A stretch of 64,000 nt of DNA from Pisolithus tinctorius (Eukaryota > Basidiomycota > Agaricomycetes > Boletales > Pisolithaceae): NCBI GenBank assembly GCA_024663395.1, contig JANFAH010000008.1, positions 620,001-684,000 of the forward strand, in the 5' to 3' direction. The translations under genes and the position numbers were made by a program. Shown here piece after piece: positions 23,621 to 34,795 of this stretch. The notes under the pieces were generated by a model. The model saw only the letters and a program-made list of their open reading frames with translations, had not been told where the DNA came from and ran no database searches. The first letter of the stretch is position 1; the number at the start of each line of letters is the position of its first letter.

Positions 23621-24625
23621 GCATAGGATTAATGAGGAGAGAGTAGAGGTGGAGTGAGGAAGAGAAGTGTGTGAACATGTCAACATTGTGTATGTTTGGT
23701 TACCAAGTACACACCTATGACAATTAATTTGTCAGTATTACCTCTGGGACTGTGGTTTGAATTGAACATGGGGGGCATTACAACATATGTTATATATTAG
23801 GTTAAGGCACCAATTAGCCTGCCCCGCATGTGTGAACCTGACTGCATACTGGCAGCATTGCAGCATTACCACAGCACCGCCACCACAAATAGTCCACACA
23901 CACCGCCAGCAAATTTCTCATGCTAAGTCAGCTCTGACTTAATGCGGTAATGATCATGTGCTCACTGCACTTGTCACACTTCTTTTGCAAGCCCTTCAAA
24001 CAATCCACATGTCTTAATCCATGACTGCCTTCATGGTATCATCTAAGTGAGTAACTTCTTTATTTTTCTTTCTTTTTATCAATTCATGTCACGGAGAGGA
24101 ATGTTTGGCGTGTTCCTCTGCCAGGATTCGAAGGGTTTGGTGCCCTTCGAGCGCTGAGATAGGTTTGGTGCCTATCTCAGTAAACTTGGCATGCTCATGG
24201 TACCAGTCGCGTGGACGAGACTCCATTTCGTGGAGGCACTACCTTGCATAGTGCAACTCGGGGTGTTGAAGACTGTGTTCCTGGCATCTGTGCATGGAAT
24301 ATTCACTGGGTGCAAGGTTCTATATACCATGTAGGTGCATGATCCATTTTTTTTCTCATTTATCTCCCCCTTGACGGTCTCACAGATATCAGCAATGCTA
24401 GTGTTGTCAGAGGAATGTTGGATGATGTGACTCCATTTTGTGGGCTGGCACTCCAACTTGGTGCCAGGGCACACTTCAACAGTTCTACTATAGCTGTATT
24501 GCTTTATTTAACTCCTCTCCCCTTTGAATGCCTCTTATCTCCTGGGTACGTTTTTATTGACCCTGTGGTGGAATCTGTACTAAGACACTACATATTTCAG
24601 TTCTTATTTCATTTATAGGATCAAT
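23621..24625. other. Intergenic interval with hairpin pair at 24128
   Basis: No gene recognised. It is the upstream flank of the spliced gene starting at 24626. Besides the hairpin pair it contains an imperfect CTGGCAC/GTGCCAG palindrome near 24445-24468. Confidence 0.45.
24128..24180. other. Tandem hairpin pair, both loops TTTGGTG
   Basis: Hairpin one, 24128-24150: TCGAAGGG/CCCTTCGA, eight pairs. Hairpin two, 24154-24180: CTGAGATAGG/CCTATCTCAG, ten pairs. Both loops are TTTGGTG, the reverse complement of the CACCAAA loops at 15.4 kb. Confidence 0.9.
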
Positions 24626-26928
24626 ATGCCTCAAGAACACCCTCAACAGGTCATAGCAGAAACCCAACTGGGTGATGGTGCGCTCTATTATTTAACCTAA
24701 TGTGGCTCAGAATCAATGCATTCTCTTTCAGGGAATTATGGTGCCTTCGATGCATGCATTCTTGCAAAATATAATGACCACTGGATCACCTCTCCTAATG
24801 CCGACTTCATTCCTGAACCATTTCTCTTCGAGGGGAAGACAATCATGCTCTGCTGTGATGGCCGGTTTGGCCACATCGACTGTTTCCAGTGGCCTCAACT
24901 ATATGCCAAGTGTTATATGTGGGCTGGATGTATCCCTCGACATGCTGTCTATCAGGATGACCTGACATGGTCTTGGATGTGGTGGAACATCAGGAATGTG
25001 CTGGAAGATTTCGCCTTGGAGAGGGGATCAGCATTCAGGGTTGGTAGGGTTCACCCAGACAAGTGGAAGCATCTGGAGATCGTGTATAAATGACTAGAAG
25101 AACAGGTGAAGAACTGGCCACCAAAGAACCCTGACAACAAGGGACCTCTCTGGGTGCACATTTGGATTAGGCAATGTCAAAGGTCTCTCATGCATCTGAA
25201 GGTATGATATCTTGTTGTCTGATATTTCAACAGTTGACAATTCTGTAGCAACTCCCATTCACCTTCCATGATACAGTGGTCCTAGTTGCGCTCTTTCAAC
25301 GTCTTTGTCTGGATATTTATGCTATGGTAGACTCCCTTGAGATCAAAATTACCCCCCCTTCTGGCCCATTTTTTAATGCAAAACAGCATTGGATGGGTGC
25401 ATTCACCACAGATCCTGATGTCTGCGAGCAACTTTTTGAAGCATGCATCCCCGTATGGCTAGTCTGGAAGCCGGAGTTAGTGCCAAAGGATATGAAGATA
25501 CATCATGAGGTCGATATTACACGCCCAGAAGGCATTATCACTACCCCAGATGAATTTGAGGTCGGTCAAATGCTCAAGTGGAACACTAGGTGGTATTACC
25601 CTGGCGATCCTATGCATGTTCACACCCACAAGGCTCCAGTAGTGGGTCTTGAGCAGTTTGCAGTGCCCTGGCCAGAACCAAATCCCACAGTGTCGACTCC
25701 CACAACCTCCAGCTCAATGGCCTCGAATACCGCAAGTTCCAGCACACCTGGCTCTGCCTTGGGAGTTGTCAGAATGGATAGGGCTAAACATCACAGCAGT
25801 CCTTGTGGGTGTTTCATTACTGATTGAGATCTTTACATTTACAACCATCTGCTCAGATAATTCTGCAGGTTTGAAGAAGGCCAAGACTTCCACCGCTCTG
25901 AACATTGACCTGCTGCAGGATTTTGATGATCCTGCCTTCCCTGCTCACCTTTACTTGTGGCATGCTGCGCTTACTGACATTAACAAGGACCCCAAGAGAA
26001 TTTGTGCCAGTGTGCCCAAAATCGCATATTTTTCCCCTCACCCTGTGCTATTTATGAGAGGTGAGTCCTTGGAGCAGAGGCAGAGGTACCTCTGGAATTG
26101 GTTGGTGGCCTGAGCAGGTTGGATCACGCAACTCGCTGCTTCAGATGCATCCCTCGTCATTCCCCATTTGTGGCATGATTATCTTAATATGATTCCCAAC
26201 TGCATTTCGATCAGTTTTTCTGGGAACCAAATATGCAAAGCTGCTGATATCTTTGGTCCAGAGTTTGTGAAGATTCAGCATGATGTATCGAGTCATGTGC
26301 AGTTCCGTGACATTACAATTGGTCTTGCAGACCTTGCTACAATCGACTCAGCAACAAAGGGCAAGATTCTCTGGGACCTGTATGAGCACAATTTCTGCTT
26401 CGAGCTGGTTGCCCTGGACCATCTGCTGGTGCCTGCCCTCTGGTCAAATGTGGAATCTGAGCAGCTGGACCAAGTCCGTCAGGTAAGTTTTCACCTTGCA
26501 CCTCAAAAGAATCCATTTACTAAATTTTTATGCAGATCTTCCTGGGAGATTTGGAGCTTACCATGTTTGCCAAACCCTTCCCGGTTAAGGATCAAGGTCT
26601 GGCCTCACTAGAACCCCAAACGAAGCTGGAATATGTTGAGAGGTTCTGGACATTGCTCACTTCATGGCCAGGGTTTCCACTGGATTTGGGAACCTCACTT
26701 CCATTGTCAGCCTCACCGGCACATGTTTGGGCAGTGGAAAAACAGCTTGCATTATTTTACATGCAGTCATTCTTCAATAATTTTGGTTGTTTGCCTATCG
26801 TCCTCTGTCTTATTCCCAAAAATCCTCATAGCATTTATGGCTTGGGCGATAACTGCTTAATCCCATCATCATCCACATCATCATCTGCATTGTTGTCCAC
26901 ACTTCCCCCCCATCCCCCACAAGCATAA
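24626..26928 (+). pseudogene. Uncharacterised spliced gene beside the KDZ transposase
   Basis: I cannot assign a function. Exon 1 starts at 24626 (MPQEHPQQVIAETQL) and stops at a GTGATG donor; an acceptor CTCTTTCAG precedes NYGAFDACILAKYND. Further blocks: FEGKTIMLCCDGRFGHIDCF, HAVYQDDLTWSWMWWNIRNV, a donor GTATGA near 25201, an exon from about 25276 (LVALFQRLCLDIYAMVD, then WNTRWYYPGDPMHVHTHK), a Ser/Thr-rich linker, then FDDPAFPAHLYLWHAALTD, ESLEQRQRYLWNWLVA and a later exon to 26928. An in-frame TGA at 26111-26113 follows WLVA where Arg CGA fits, and another TGA follows EIVYK near 25091. It is same-strand and immediately upstream of the KDZ gene, so it may be cargo or a partner of that transposon; that link is inference. 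Confidence 0.6.
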
Positions 26929-27177
26929 TTATGTGGCTATGTACTCGTAGTTACTGTAAATCTGCATCCTTTTCACCCCTTGTCTGTGTCATTGCTCTTG
27001 CCTATTGTGTATCAAAAGGTCAGCTTTGATCTATCACTGCCAGCTAACAGGACATGCTCGTGGCAGCTTGGTGTTGATGACCAGCGGACTAGAATTAGGT
27101 GTTCTGGTCACAGCCCTCCAACTTGGTGTTGCTGGATTGTCGTCCCTCCCTGGCTAGAGAACTGATCAACATTCCAG

Positions 27178-30100
27178 ATGTCATTTCGTCGCCCAAGGAA
27201 GTTTTTGAATCACCATTCCTCGATTCCCATGACCTCCAACTTGTGTTCCTCTGGGAGTCATCCTGCCCCCATACCAGTCTCTGACTTGCATTCCTCTGGG
27301 GGTCAAGCAGTACTTGTTGACCATGACCAGGTTGAGCCACTGTGCTGCATGCCGGGCACAGCCAATTTTTACCTTCCCATTGAACATCTGGTCACTTTGC
27401 CTGGGCATCACAGTTTCATGCAGCCGCCTCAGGGGACTTCAGCCCTCTCCACTGCTTCTGCTATGAATTCCCCTCCCCTCACGGGAGCTTGCCTCCCATC
27501 TGAGGACGAGCTCACCCCTGCCCATTTGGATCGTCTAATGGAGGGGCTACATGTCAGTCATGATGACTTTTTTGCCCCACCATCCTCACCATCCCACAAT
27601 GCTCACAAGAAAATGAGACAGTGGCAACAGTGGTCATCCAAAACCATCCCCTCACTTATCAAGCCCTTTCTTGCATATCAACAGCTCTCTAGAAACTTCT
27701 GGCACTGCGTTGACTATGAGCGACCAGAGTGTAGTTGCATTTCTCAATGATTGAAGGTTCTTTGTGTTAGTTTCAATGGTAAGACTTTATTGCATGTTTT
27801 CCTCTCTACTTAGACATATGGCTTGTGCCAGGTTTGCAAATGGATGATCTTGCTGTCTGTCCATGTGCACCAGTGGCACTCCAGCTCCTGCAGATGGGGT
27901 ACTTTCCATCTGCGCCACTGGGGCCAACCCTTGCTGTCAGTTTACAGCTTCTGAGTCTGGTCAGGCAGGTCTTTATGCACATGCCCCCAAACATTTCTGC
28001 ATGGTGCGAGTCCCTTGAAGCATATCTTGCTAGTATGGGCTACAAGGTAGACACAAAGGTTTGTGCCTGAATTCTGTCCCAATGATTATATTATCTGTAT
28101 CCACTGTTTTCATTTATGTTGTGATTGTGAGACTACAGTTTTGTGTATGTCTAACCTATTGGGACTTCGTTGTTTGTGTCTAATCAATGATTGCACTGTG
28201 GTTGTATGAAGGTGCTCATGTCTGTAGATCTGATCTTGTGTTGTGTTTATCAAGTCAATGCATGCTTTTAACTATTTCCATCCATATCTATTAATGATGT
28301 TTGCTAATGATACTTACAGGAAGGTATACATCGAAGGTTTAGTAATGCATACCACTGGTATTGCATCCTGGAAATCTCAGTTGATGAATATATTCAACAA
28401 CACCTGGAAAGTGCTGCAACCCCACCAGCAGACATCCTCCCTGCAGTTCCATCATCCTCTCACCACCCTCCAGATGTCTCAAGCTCAAGGACATTCAGAA
28501 TACCTACATTGTCCATTATGCTTTGGTAGTCCCAACTGGAAAAATAATAATAGGTATGTTTCTTGATGCATATACATAATCCTATGTTACTAAATAGTCT
28601 TGGATCCTAGCTCCTCTGATCCTGATGCAATTGTTTGCATTGATGCTTGCTTTACCCAGAAACATAGAAGAAGTCAACAGGATGACCCAGTAAACCCTAC
28701 AGGTTCAGTTTTTCTGTCACAAGATGACATTGATACTATGGAATGTGAGGTTGAAGGCTTGAGAAGGACAAAGGCATCAGTGCAAAAGAGGAGTGGTCAG
28801 TCTTCTAAGAAGAATTGTGGAGATGAGGATAGGTTTGAGCAGGGTATGAGGATACCACCATCAGTCCTCAAGGGTTGTAATGAATCCTTCACTGCAGCTG
28901 ATGAGAGACGTCAGAAAGTGAGTTTAGTCATTTAACCTGTCTGCAACATTCTGATGGTGGTATAGGCAAGTACCCAATTCTTTTCAGATACTGGAGTTAT
29001 GGCCCTACTCTGTCATCATGATCATGTTATTCACCTTGCCAACATGACTTCAGCAGGGGAGAAGCAACACTATGCACTTGCCCTCATCAAATCATTATTC
29101 AGTCACCTCCCTGATGATTTTCACATTGGGCTGTTATATGACATAGGCTGTCAGCTTGAACAGAGCTGCAGAAAGTGGGGCTACCTTGGGCCATTTCTGC
29201 CCTGAATTTCTTTTGCTATATCAGTCTTTCATGCCTTTGGTCATCAATGGGCTTGCCAGCTCATCTATCACCCTTGGAAACGAGAAGGATTTGGGCTTTC
29301 TGATGGAGAGGGTTGTGAGTGATTTTGGAGTTCAATTAAGCCACTAATACCATCTCTGCGAGTTTCTGGGGTATGCAATTAGTTGTGTCACAAAATGCAG
29401 GCTAATATTTTATTCAGTATCATCAACGCCTCTTTGTCATTGACTCCCAGGTGCACTATCTTGACATGAAGAGTCTTACTGGTCTTGGCCAGTGGCTTTT
29501 GTGGTGCTGGAACCACTGTCAAGAAAAAAAGACTTCTGCAAAAAAGGGTCTAAGTTCAGACACTTCAAGCTGAATGGGAGGCTCAGGTTTCAGTACAAAC
29601 CAAGCCAGCATCTTGTAAGCTTCCTGTATAAGTCATTCCTCTTGCTGTGAGCTGACAATAAATTAAGGGCACTCTGCAAAAGCCACAGAAAATTTTATAA
29701 TGCAAATGATGGCAACTCAGAAATCACTGGAAACTTATGAAGCTAGACTAGATGAACTGGAGAAGGGTCTTCTCCAAGGAGGGGCTGATATGACAAATTT
29801 AAATATACAGTTAGCAGAGTGTCACAAAAAGATTACATGTTTCAAGCAAGCTTCACAGAGACAGAGGGCAAGCCTTGGGATAGATGGGCTTGCAGAGCTT
29901 TCCAGGCTCCAGAATAGTTCCTTTCTTCAGGCTGGTGGTTCTTCCTCTTCTAGATTTATAAGTTGATTGAATTCAAAGCATTCAGCTGTGTATGCATGCA
30001 TTGGCAATCAAGAAGTGTATCCAAGACTGTCTGTGTCAATGAAAGTTTGAATTAGAGAGACTAGAACAGTCTTACTGACAGACAGTTAGTGGTAAGTGGT

Positions 30101-30996
30101 GCTCTCAAGCATTTGCCTCTTGTGGTTGACTGCTTTGAAGAACAAAAACTTCAAATCCATGTGGAAGGATCTGTCCAGTGAAGAGAACCAGGAATTGTCA
30201 AGCTTTCTACCTCCTACAATAATTTGTGTTTGCAGTTGGTAGCTCTCATCTGCCAGGGGAAAGCCCCTCAAGGGGCCATTGCACCTATACTGATCCAAAG
30301 GGATGGCTTGCTCAAACTAGATGTGGATGATGATATCTGGCAGGATATTGGTCTTGAGGATGATTTTGTGGGATTGCCACCAGCTTGGTTAGCTGATGAA
30401 AGGGTGCACTTGGGGATCAGGTCACTCCTTGAGCTGAAGAGGTGTGAGGAGGAGGAAAGGAGGCTCCTGTATGAAAGAAAAACCTTGATGGAATGGCACT
30501 CAGAAGAATGGAGACAGCTGGAGACATGCAGAGTGGATGCAGGTAAGAGAGCTGTTGTGTCATTGCATGTATTAAGATAATTGAATGAAAATCAGGTGCA
30601 GATCTTGCATATGAACTGGACTGCAGGGCTTCAGCACTAGCAAGTCTGAGTCTCTTGTGGCAGGAAAAATTGAGGGACTTTCCAGGAGGTGCTGATGAGA
30701 GCTGGGAGGCAAGGGTTGAAGAATGGAGGAATATGGATTATGCACCACTTATCATGGACATGGACAGAAATGAAGAGGTGGGATGGGAGGACTTGGAATC
30801 TGAGAATGATGATGGGGATGATGAAATGCTTGATGATGACTTGCTGTGTGTTGCTGAGGAATTTGCTCTTGCAGATGAATATCACCAACAGTTCAGTGAG
30901 ATGTCATTGACAGAGTTCTCATGGGCAGATAACTGGGAATTAGATGTATTGGATATGGATCCCCCATCATCTCCAAGTAAAAGACCATGTAGATAA
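27178..30996 (+). pseudogene. KDZ-family (Zisupton-like) transposase, decayed
   Basis: KDZ transposases are large DDE enzymes of fungal DNA transposons. Blocks in order: KKMRQWQQWSSKTIPSLIKP near 27605; the Cys-rich N-terminal region with CPCAPVALQLLQMGYFPSAP and PNISAWCESLEAYL (27850-28040); LHCPLCFG near 28520; first catalytic Asp in VCIDACFTQKHR (28628-28665); FTAADERRQ; MALLCHHDHV and NMTSAGEKQHYALALIKSLF; second Asp in LLYDIGCQLEQSC (about 29136-29166); SVFHAFGHQWACQLIYHPW; third acidic residue in SDGEGCE followed by TGA then FWSSIKPLIPSL; and an acidic C-terminus ending PSSPSKRPCR at 30996. Several introns separate the blocks. In-frame TGA stops at 27748-27750, 29203-29205 and 29320-29322 replace expected Arg codons, so the gene is dead. 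Confidence 0.85.
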
Positions 30997-31086
30997 TGAA
31001 GCTAGTCTTTTATGTCTCTGAAAAATTCATTAGATGAGTGCCCATGGCATCTGAGGTGTTTTAATATACCAGGAGTATGCAAAATT

Positions 31087-31600
31087 GGGGGGATGGCCCC
31101 CAGTAACCTCCAAAGCTATGATGAAAGATGCTACTGGCCTCAAGAAAGGGGGTGGGATGTCCCACAGTAGCCTCTGAAGCTATCATTGGACATCCCATTG
31201 ACCTCTGGAAGGGGGGATGGGATGTCCCACAGTAGCTTCCAAAGCTACCATGGGACATCCCATTGGCCTATGGAAGGGTGGTTGGGATGTCCCACAGTAG
31301 CCTCTGAAGCTATCATGGGACATCCCATTGACCTCTGGAAGGGGGGATGGGATGTCCCACAGTAGCTTCCAAAGCTATCATGGGACATCCCATTGGCCTA
31401 TGGAAGGGGGGGTGGGATGTCCCACAGTAGCCTCTGAAGCTACCATGGGACATCCCATTGGCCCATGGAAGGGGGATGGGATGTCCCACAGTAGCCTCTG
31501 AAGCTATCATGGGACATCCCACTGTCCTATGGAAGGGGGGGGGGGGGGATGTCCCACAGTAGCCTCCAAAGCTATCAAGGGGCATCCCACTGTCCTGGGC
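31087..31600 (-). repeat. 64-bp palindromic satellite, inverted array, about 7 units
   Basis: Same unit as at 10676-11500, but spacers read in the opposite orientation (ACCTCTGGAAGGGGGGA, GGCCTATGGAAGG). Palindrome starts lie near 31153, 31219, 31283, 31347, 31412, 31476 and 31547. Frames on the minus strand are repeat artefacts. Confidence 0.93.
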
Positions 31601-31690
31601 ATGGGGCCCCATGCCAATCAGATCATATAGCATCCTATGCCAGTGGGGCACTCACATGCTCATCCCCCACAATAGCATCATTTTGATACT

Positions 31691-31711
31691 ATGTATGTAT
31701 GTATGTATGTA
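31691..31711 (+). repeat. ATGT microsatellite
   Basis: Five perfect ATGT units. It is flanked by 350 bases (31712-32054) without a recognised gene. Confidence 0.9.
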
Positions 31712-32054
31712 CCTCAACTGTAATTTGGAAACAAAAGTAGTGATCTTAGTAAGGAGTGACTGTTGTAACAAACACAAGAACTTACGGTACTATTGGGGGG
31801 ATTCTGAATCCATTAACCTTTAGTAATTGACAGGTTCACCTTCATCCACATTGTACAATTCTGCAGATGGCATCACACAAACACACTCATTGCCTGGTAG
31901 TCTTCAAATATCACTTAATATGTATAGTAAGTGTTTTTTGGGAGGGTAATGTTTTCATCCATCCCCCCAGTTTGATGGGTATGCTCATTGTCTGGATGAT
32001 GATCATAACAGCAATGTGTTTGTGAATGAAAGCTGGCATTGCAATGTGGGTGCA

Positions 32055-32285
32055 AGCTGCACATTTGCAGTTGAGGACCCCTGACACCTAAGGCAGCCAT
32101 GGGACAGCCCAAAATATATTACCAAAGCACTAGGATTATGGGACATCCCAGGTCCTGCACACTGTAAATAGCCCTGGGACATGGCCAGATGTCCCTGGGA
32201 TGACCTGGTCTGAGTGGCTTTTAGCTTGGATGATTTGTAGAAAAACTTCAGCCTAAATGCTTATGAAAATTGGTTACCTGAAGTG
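32055..32285. repeat. Right arm of the 231-bp inverted repeat
   Basis: Reverse complement of 9638-9868 with a handful of mismatches; identity ends sharply at CCTGAAGTG. Beyond it the flanks differ (GTCAAATGG here). No convincing target duplication with the left flank is visible. Confidence 0.85.
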
Positions 32286-32309
32286 GTCAAATGGGGTTAT
32301 TGAATATTG

Positions 32310-34692
32310 ATGATCCACCAAATAGTCAGGGAGAGCCTACTAAGACATCCTGTTTCCTATTCAGCTGCTGTTATCCATTCCTCAGTCCCACAGTTTCTTC
32401 CCTAGCCTTCAACTCAACAAACTTCCCTTTGCCTGTGGCACTCACACTGTGGAAAATACCCACCAGAATACCCTTGCCTGCTTTCACTTTCCTCTCTTCC
32501 ACTCAGACAATACTAAACCCCTCTGCTATAGCCACTTTCAACAGCATTTATCAACTAGACCCCATGGTTCACACTCTCATTTACAAGCCAGTTGCCAAGA
32601 AGGTTTGGATGGTGTCACACACCAAAGGTGTTGTGGACATGGTTACAGCTGACTCTGCCTAACTTGTCAACGAGTTGTGTGTGGTGCCCATGCATGCAGA
32701 TGAAGACTAAAGGCCTCATGCATAGAAAGACTGCTGGACATGAGCAGTCATTCTTCACACAAGAATGAGTTGTCAGTGCTAAAGAGAAAAGAGGCAGCGG
32801 GTTAAGTGTGCACTAAAGGTTTTTAGTGCCCATGTATGGCATTCTGGTTTTCATCATATCTCTGCCATTTCCAAAGATATCGACTCCATCCTCACACTCG
32901 CTTAAAGTGCCCAGCCACACGATTTTGCCTTCCAAATTTGGAGAGGATCCTCACACCCTACACATTTCTACAGCACTCCATCCATCAGACGCTCATTTTG
33001 CTAAGTCCATCAATCATGGCTGCCTCTTCGTTGATCATCTCACTTGTCTCATTTGCCAGAGACAGTGGCTACATATATCTGCCAGGCATTCTCACCAGCT
33101 TCCATCCTGAAGCCCCCTGGTTCATCCCATCGTTGTCAGCCCCATCTCATCCCATGCAGCTTGGTCAGTGTGTTCTCCTTGTCAGTATGACTTCCAGAAG
33201 GATGTTCTTTGGTCGCCTCAGGTCTGTCACTTGGTTAGAAAGGTCTTATGTGGTCATTTTGGTCTCCCCAGTTGATGAAGCATATGGATTGTTCCTCCCT
33301 GCTCCCTGCACTGTCTTTATTCCAATCTTGTCCATCATTCTTCCCACATTGCAACAGCTGCAGCATAGTCTACTGTTCTCCAGCCTCCCTGATCACATTC
33401 ATGACAAGTATGATGTGCATCTTGCCTTCTTACTGCAAGATCCAGCAGAAGACATCCCCCCTTCTCCTCCTCCTCCATCAGAGCCCTGTTCATGAAGTTT
33501 TTGTTAACTTCACTGAGAGGATGGAAGGGTGGGAGATGTGATTGCTTATGCTCCCATTTCCCCACAGACCCCCAACACCCTAACCCCCTTTGACACCTGA
33601 CTCATGCCCTTCAATTCTGGAATTAATACTTCCCTATCTGGAAACACCATCCATCTGTCATGCCATCTTTGGATCTAGAGATGTCTCCACTGAGATCTGA
33701 CTTGCATCACCACCCCCTAATGTGATATCAGTGCGCTTCCTCAGTTTCTGACTCCATTTGACTCATTCTGTGATATTTTGACTGTCCTTGACTTGTTTAT
33801 TGCCAATACTTACCAATCTTCTTTGCTTGCTTACTTTTCATTTCTTGCTTACTCATCATGATTACTCAGTCCTTACTCATTACTTACCAAGTGTTTGTGC
33901 CTTGTTTGTCACAAGCTGTGCTCCCCCCACAGTATATAAACCCCCATGTACTTAGCTACCCCCAAGTGAACCAGAAGCCATTCACTCAGCAGTCAGTCAG
34001 TTCTTCTCAGCATAACTCATTGTCAACAGTTGAGGCTCCATGAAGGGGTCTATCTGTCATCATTCATATACTTGGTAGTTGAGGCTCATTCAGAAGAGTC
34101 TATCTGCCATCCTTCATCATCTGAGGTATCATCTGTGCTTTGTCAGCACACCTGCTTAGTCATACATCTACTCCTGCATAACTTGTTGATGACTTGTGCT
34201 AGGAGTCCTTTCAGCTGAACACCTCTGCTCTGTTCAGCATCCCCTTCTCAATCAGTGTTCATTCATCCTCTCCTGCATAACTCACCAATGACTTGTGCCA
34301 GGAGCACCTCCACTTGAAGTCCCCCCCCCACATTTAGGTTTTTCTGCACTCCAGGTTCTTTGGAGGTGAACCACCACTTGCTCTCATTTGTCTTTTGTGT
34401 TGGATTTGTTTGGTTTATACCAGCTTTCCACACTTTGACTCACAACAGTACCTGCCCTGATGGCAGAAGAATACCACATCATGTGCAGCCTGCCTGAAAA
34501 TCCATTCACTGGTCTCCAACCACTTCCTACACATCTGCCAGACTTCACTCCAGGCATCCACTTCACTGCTGAATGGGCTGCAGAGCTTGACCTTGATCCT
34601 GCAGATTGGCTTTGGCCAGAAGAACTCAAACTCATGACTTGGCTTGTTTCAGTCCATGAGCCTGCATTCACTTGGGACATTACAGAGCACAG
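32310..34692 (+). pseudogene. Retroelement E pol fragment, split by an F solo LTR
   Basis: Before the insert (32310-32612) the + frame ends HTLIYKPVAKKVWM; after it (34445-34692) the frame resumes VPALMAEEYHIMCSLPENPF, PLPTHLPDFTPG and LWPEELKLMTWLVSVHEPAF. This is the region just upstream of reverse transcriptase in agaricomycete elements related to fragment E. Removing 32613-34444 and one 4-bp duplicate gives Trp-Thr-Val across the joint. It is cut again at 34692, so no polymerase domain survives. Confidence 0.65.
32613..34444 (+). mobile_element. Solo LTR, family F, copy 3 (1832 bp)
   Basis: Same termini as copies 1 and 2. Flanks ATGG (32609-32612) and ACAG (34445-34448) both derive from ACGG by one CpG transition each. 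The inner frame is longest here (32836-33495, 219 residues). A TATATAAA box lies near 33935. Confidence 0.85.
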
Positions 34693-34795
34693 TGTCAGTC
34701 AAAGTGTGGGTCAGTGGTGAAAACCAACCAAAACCAACACAAAAGACAATGAGAGTGAGTGGTGGTGTGCCTATGTGGTACCTAGTGTTATGCTG
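34693..34795 (-). mobile_element. Fragment of LTR-F end, inverted
   Basis: TGTCAGTCAAAGTGTGG and the following ACCAACACAAAAGAC and GAGTGGTGGTGTGCC are the reverse complement of the last 100 bases of LTR-F. It could be the start of a related LTR. Confidence 0.6.

Noticed and set aside
9638..32285. Definite call of a complete KDZ transposon with 231-bp termini
   Set aside because: The left border is crossed by a retroelement gag frame and flanking duplications are absent; kept only as a hypothesis.
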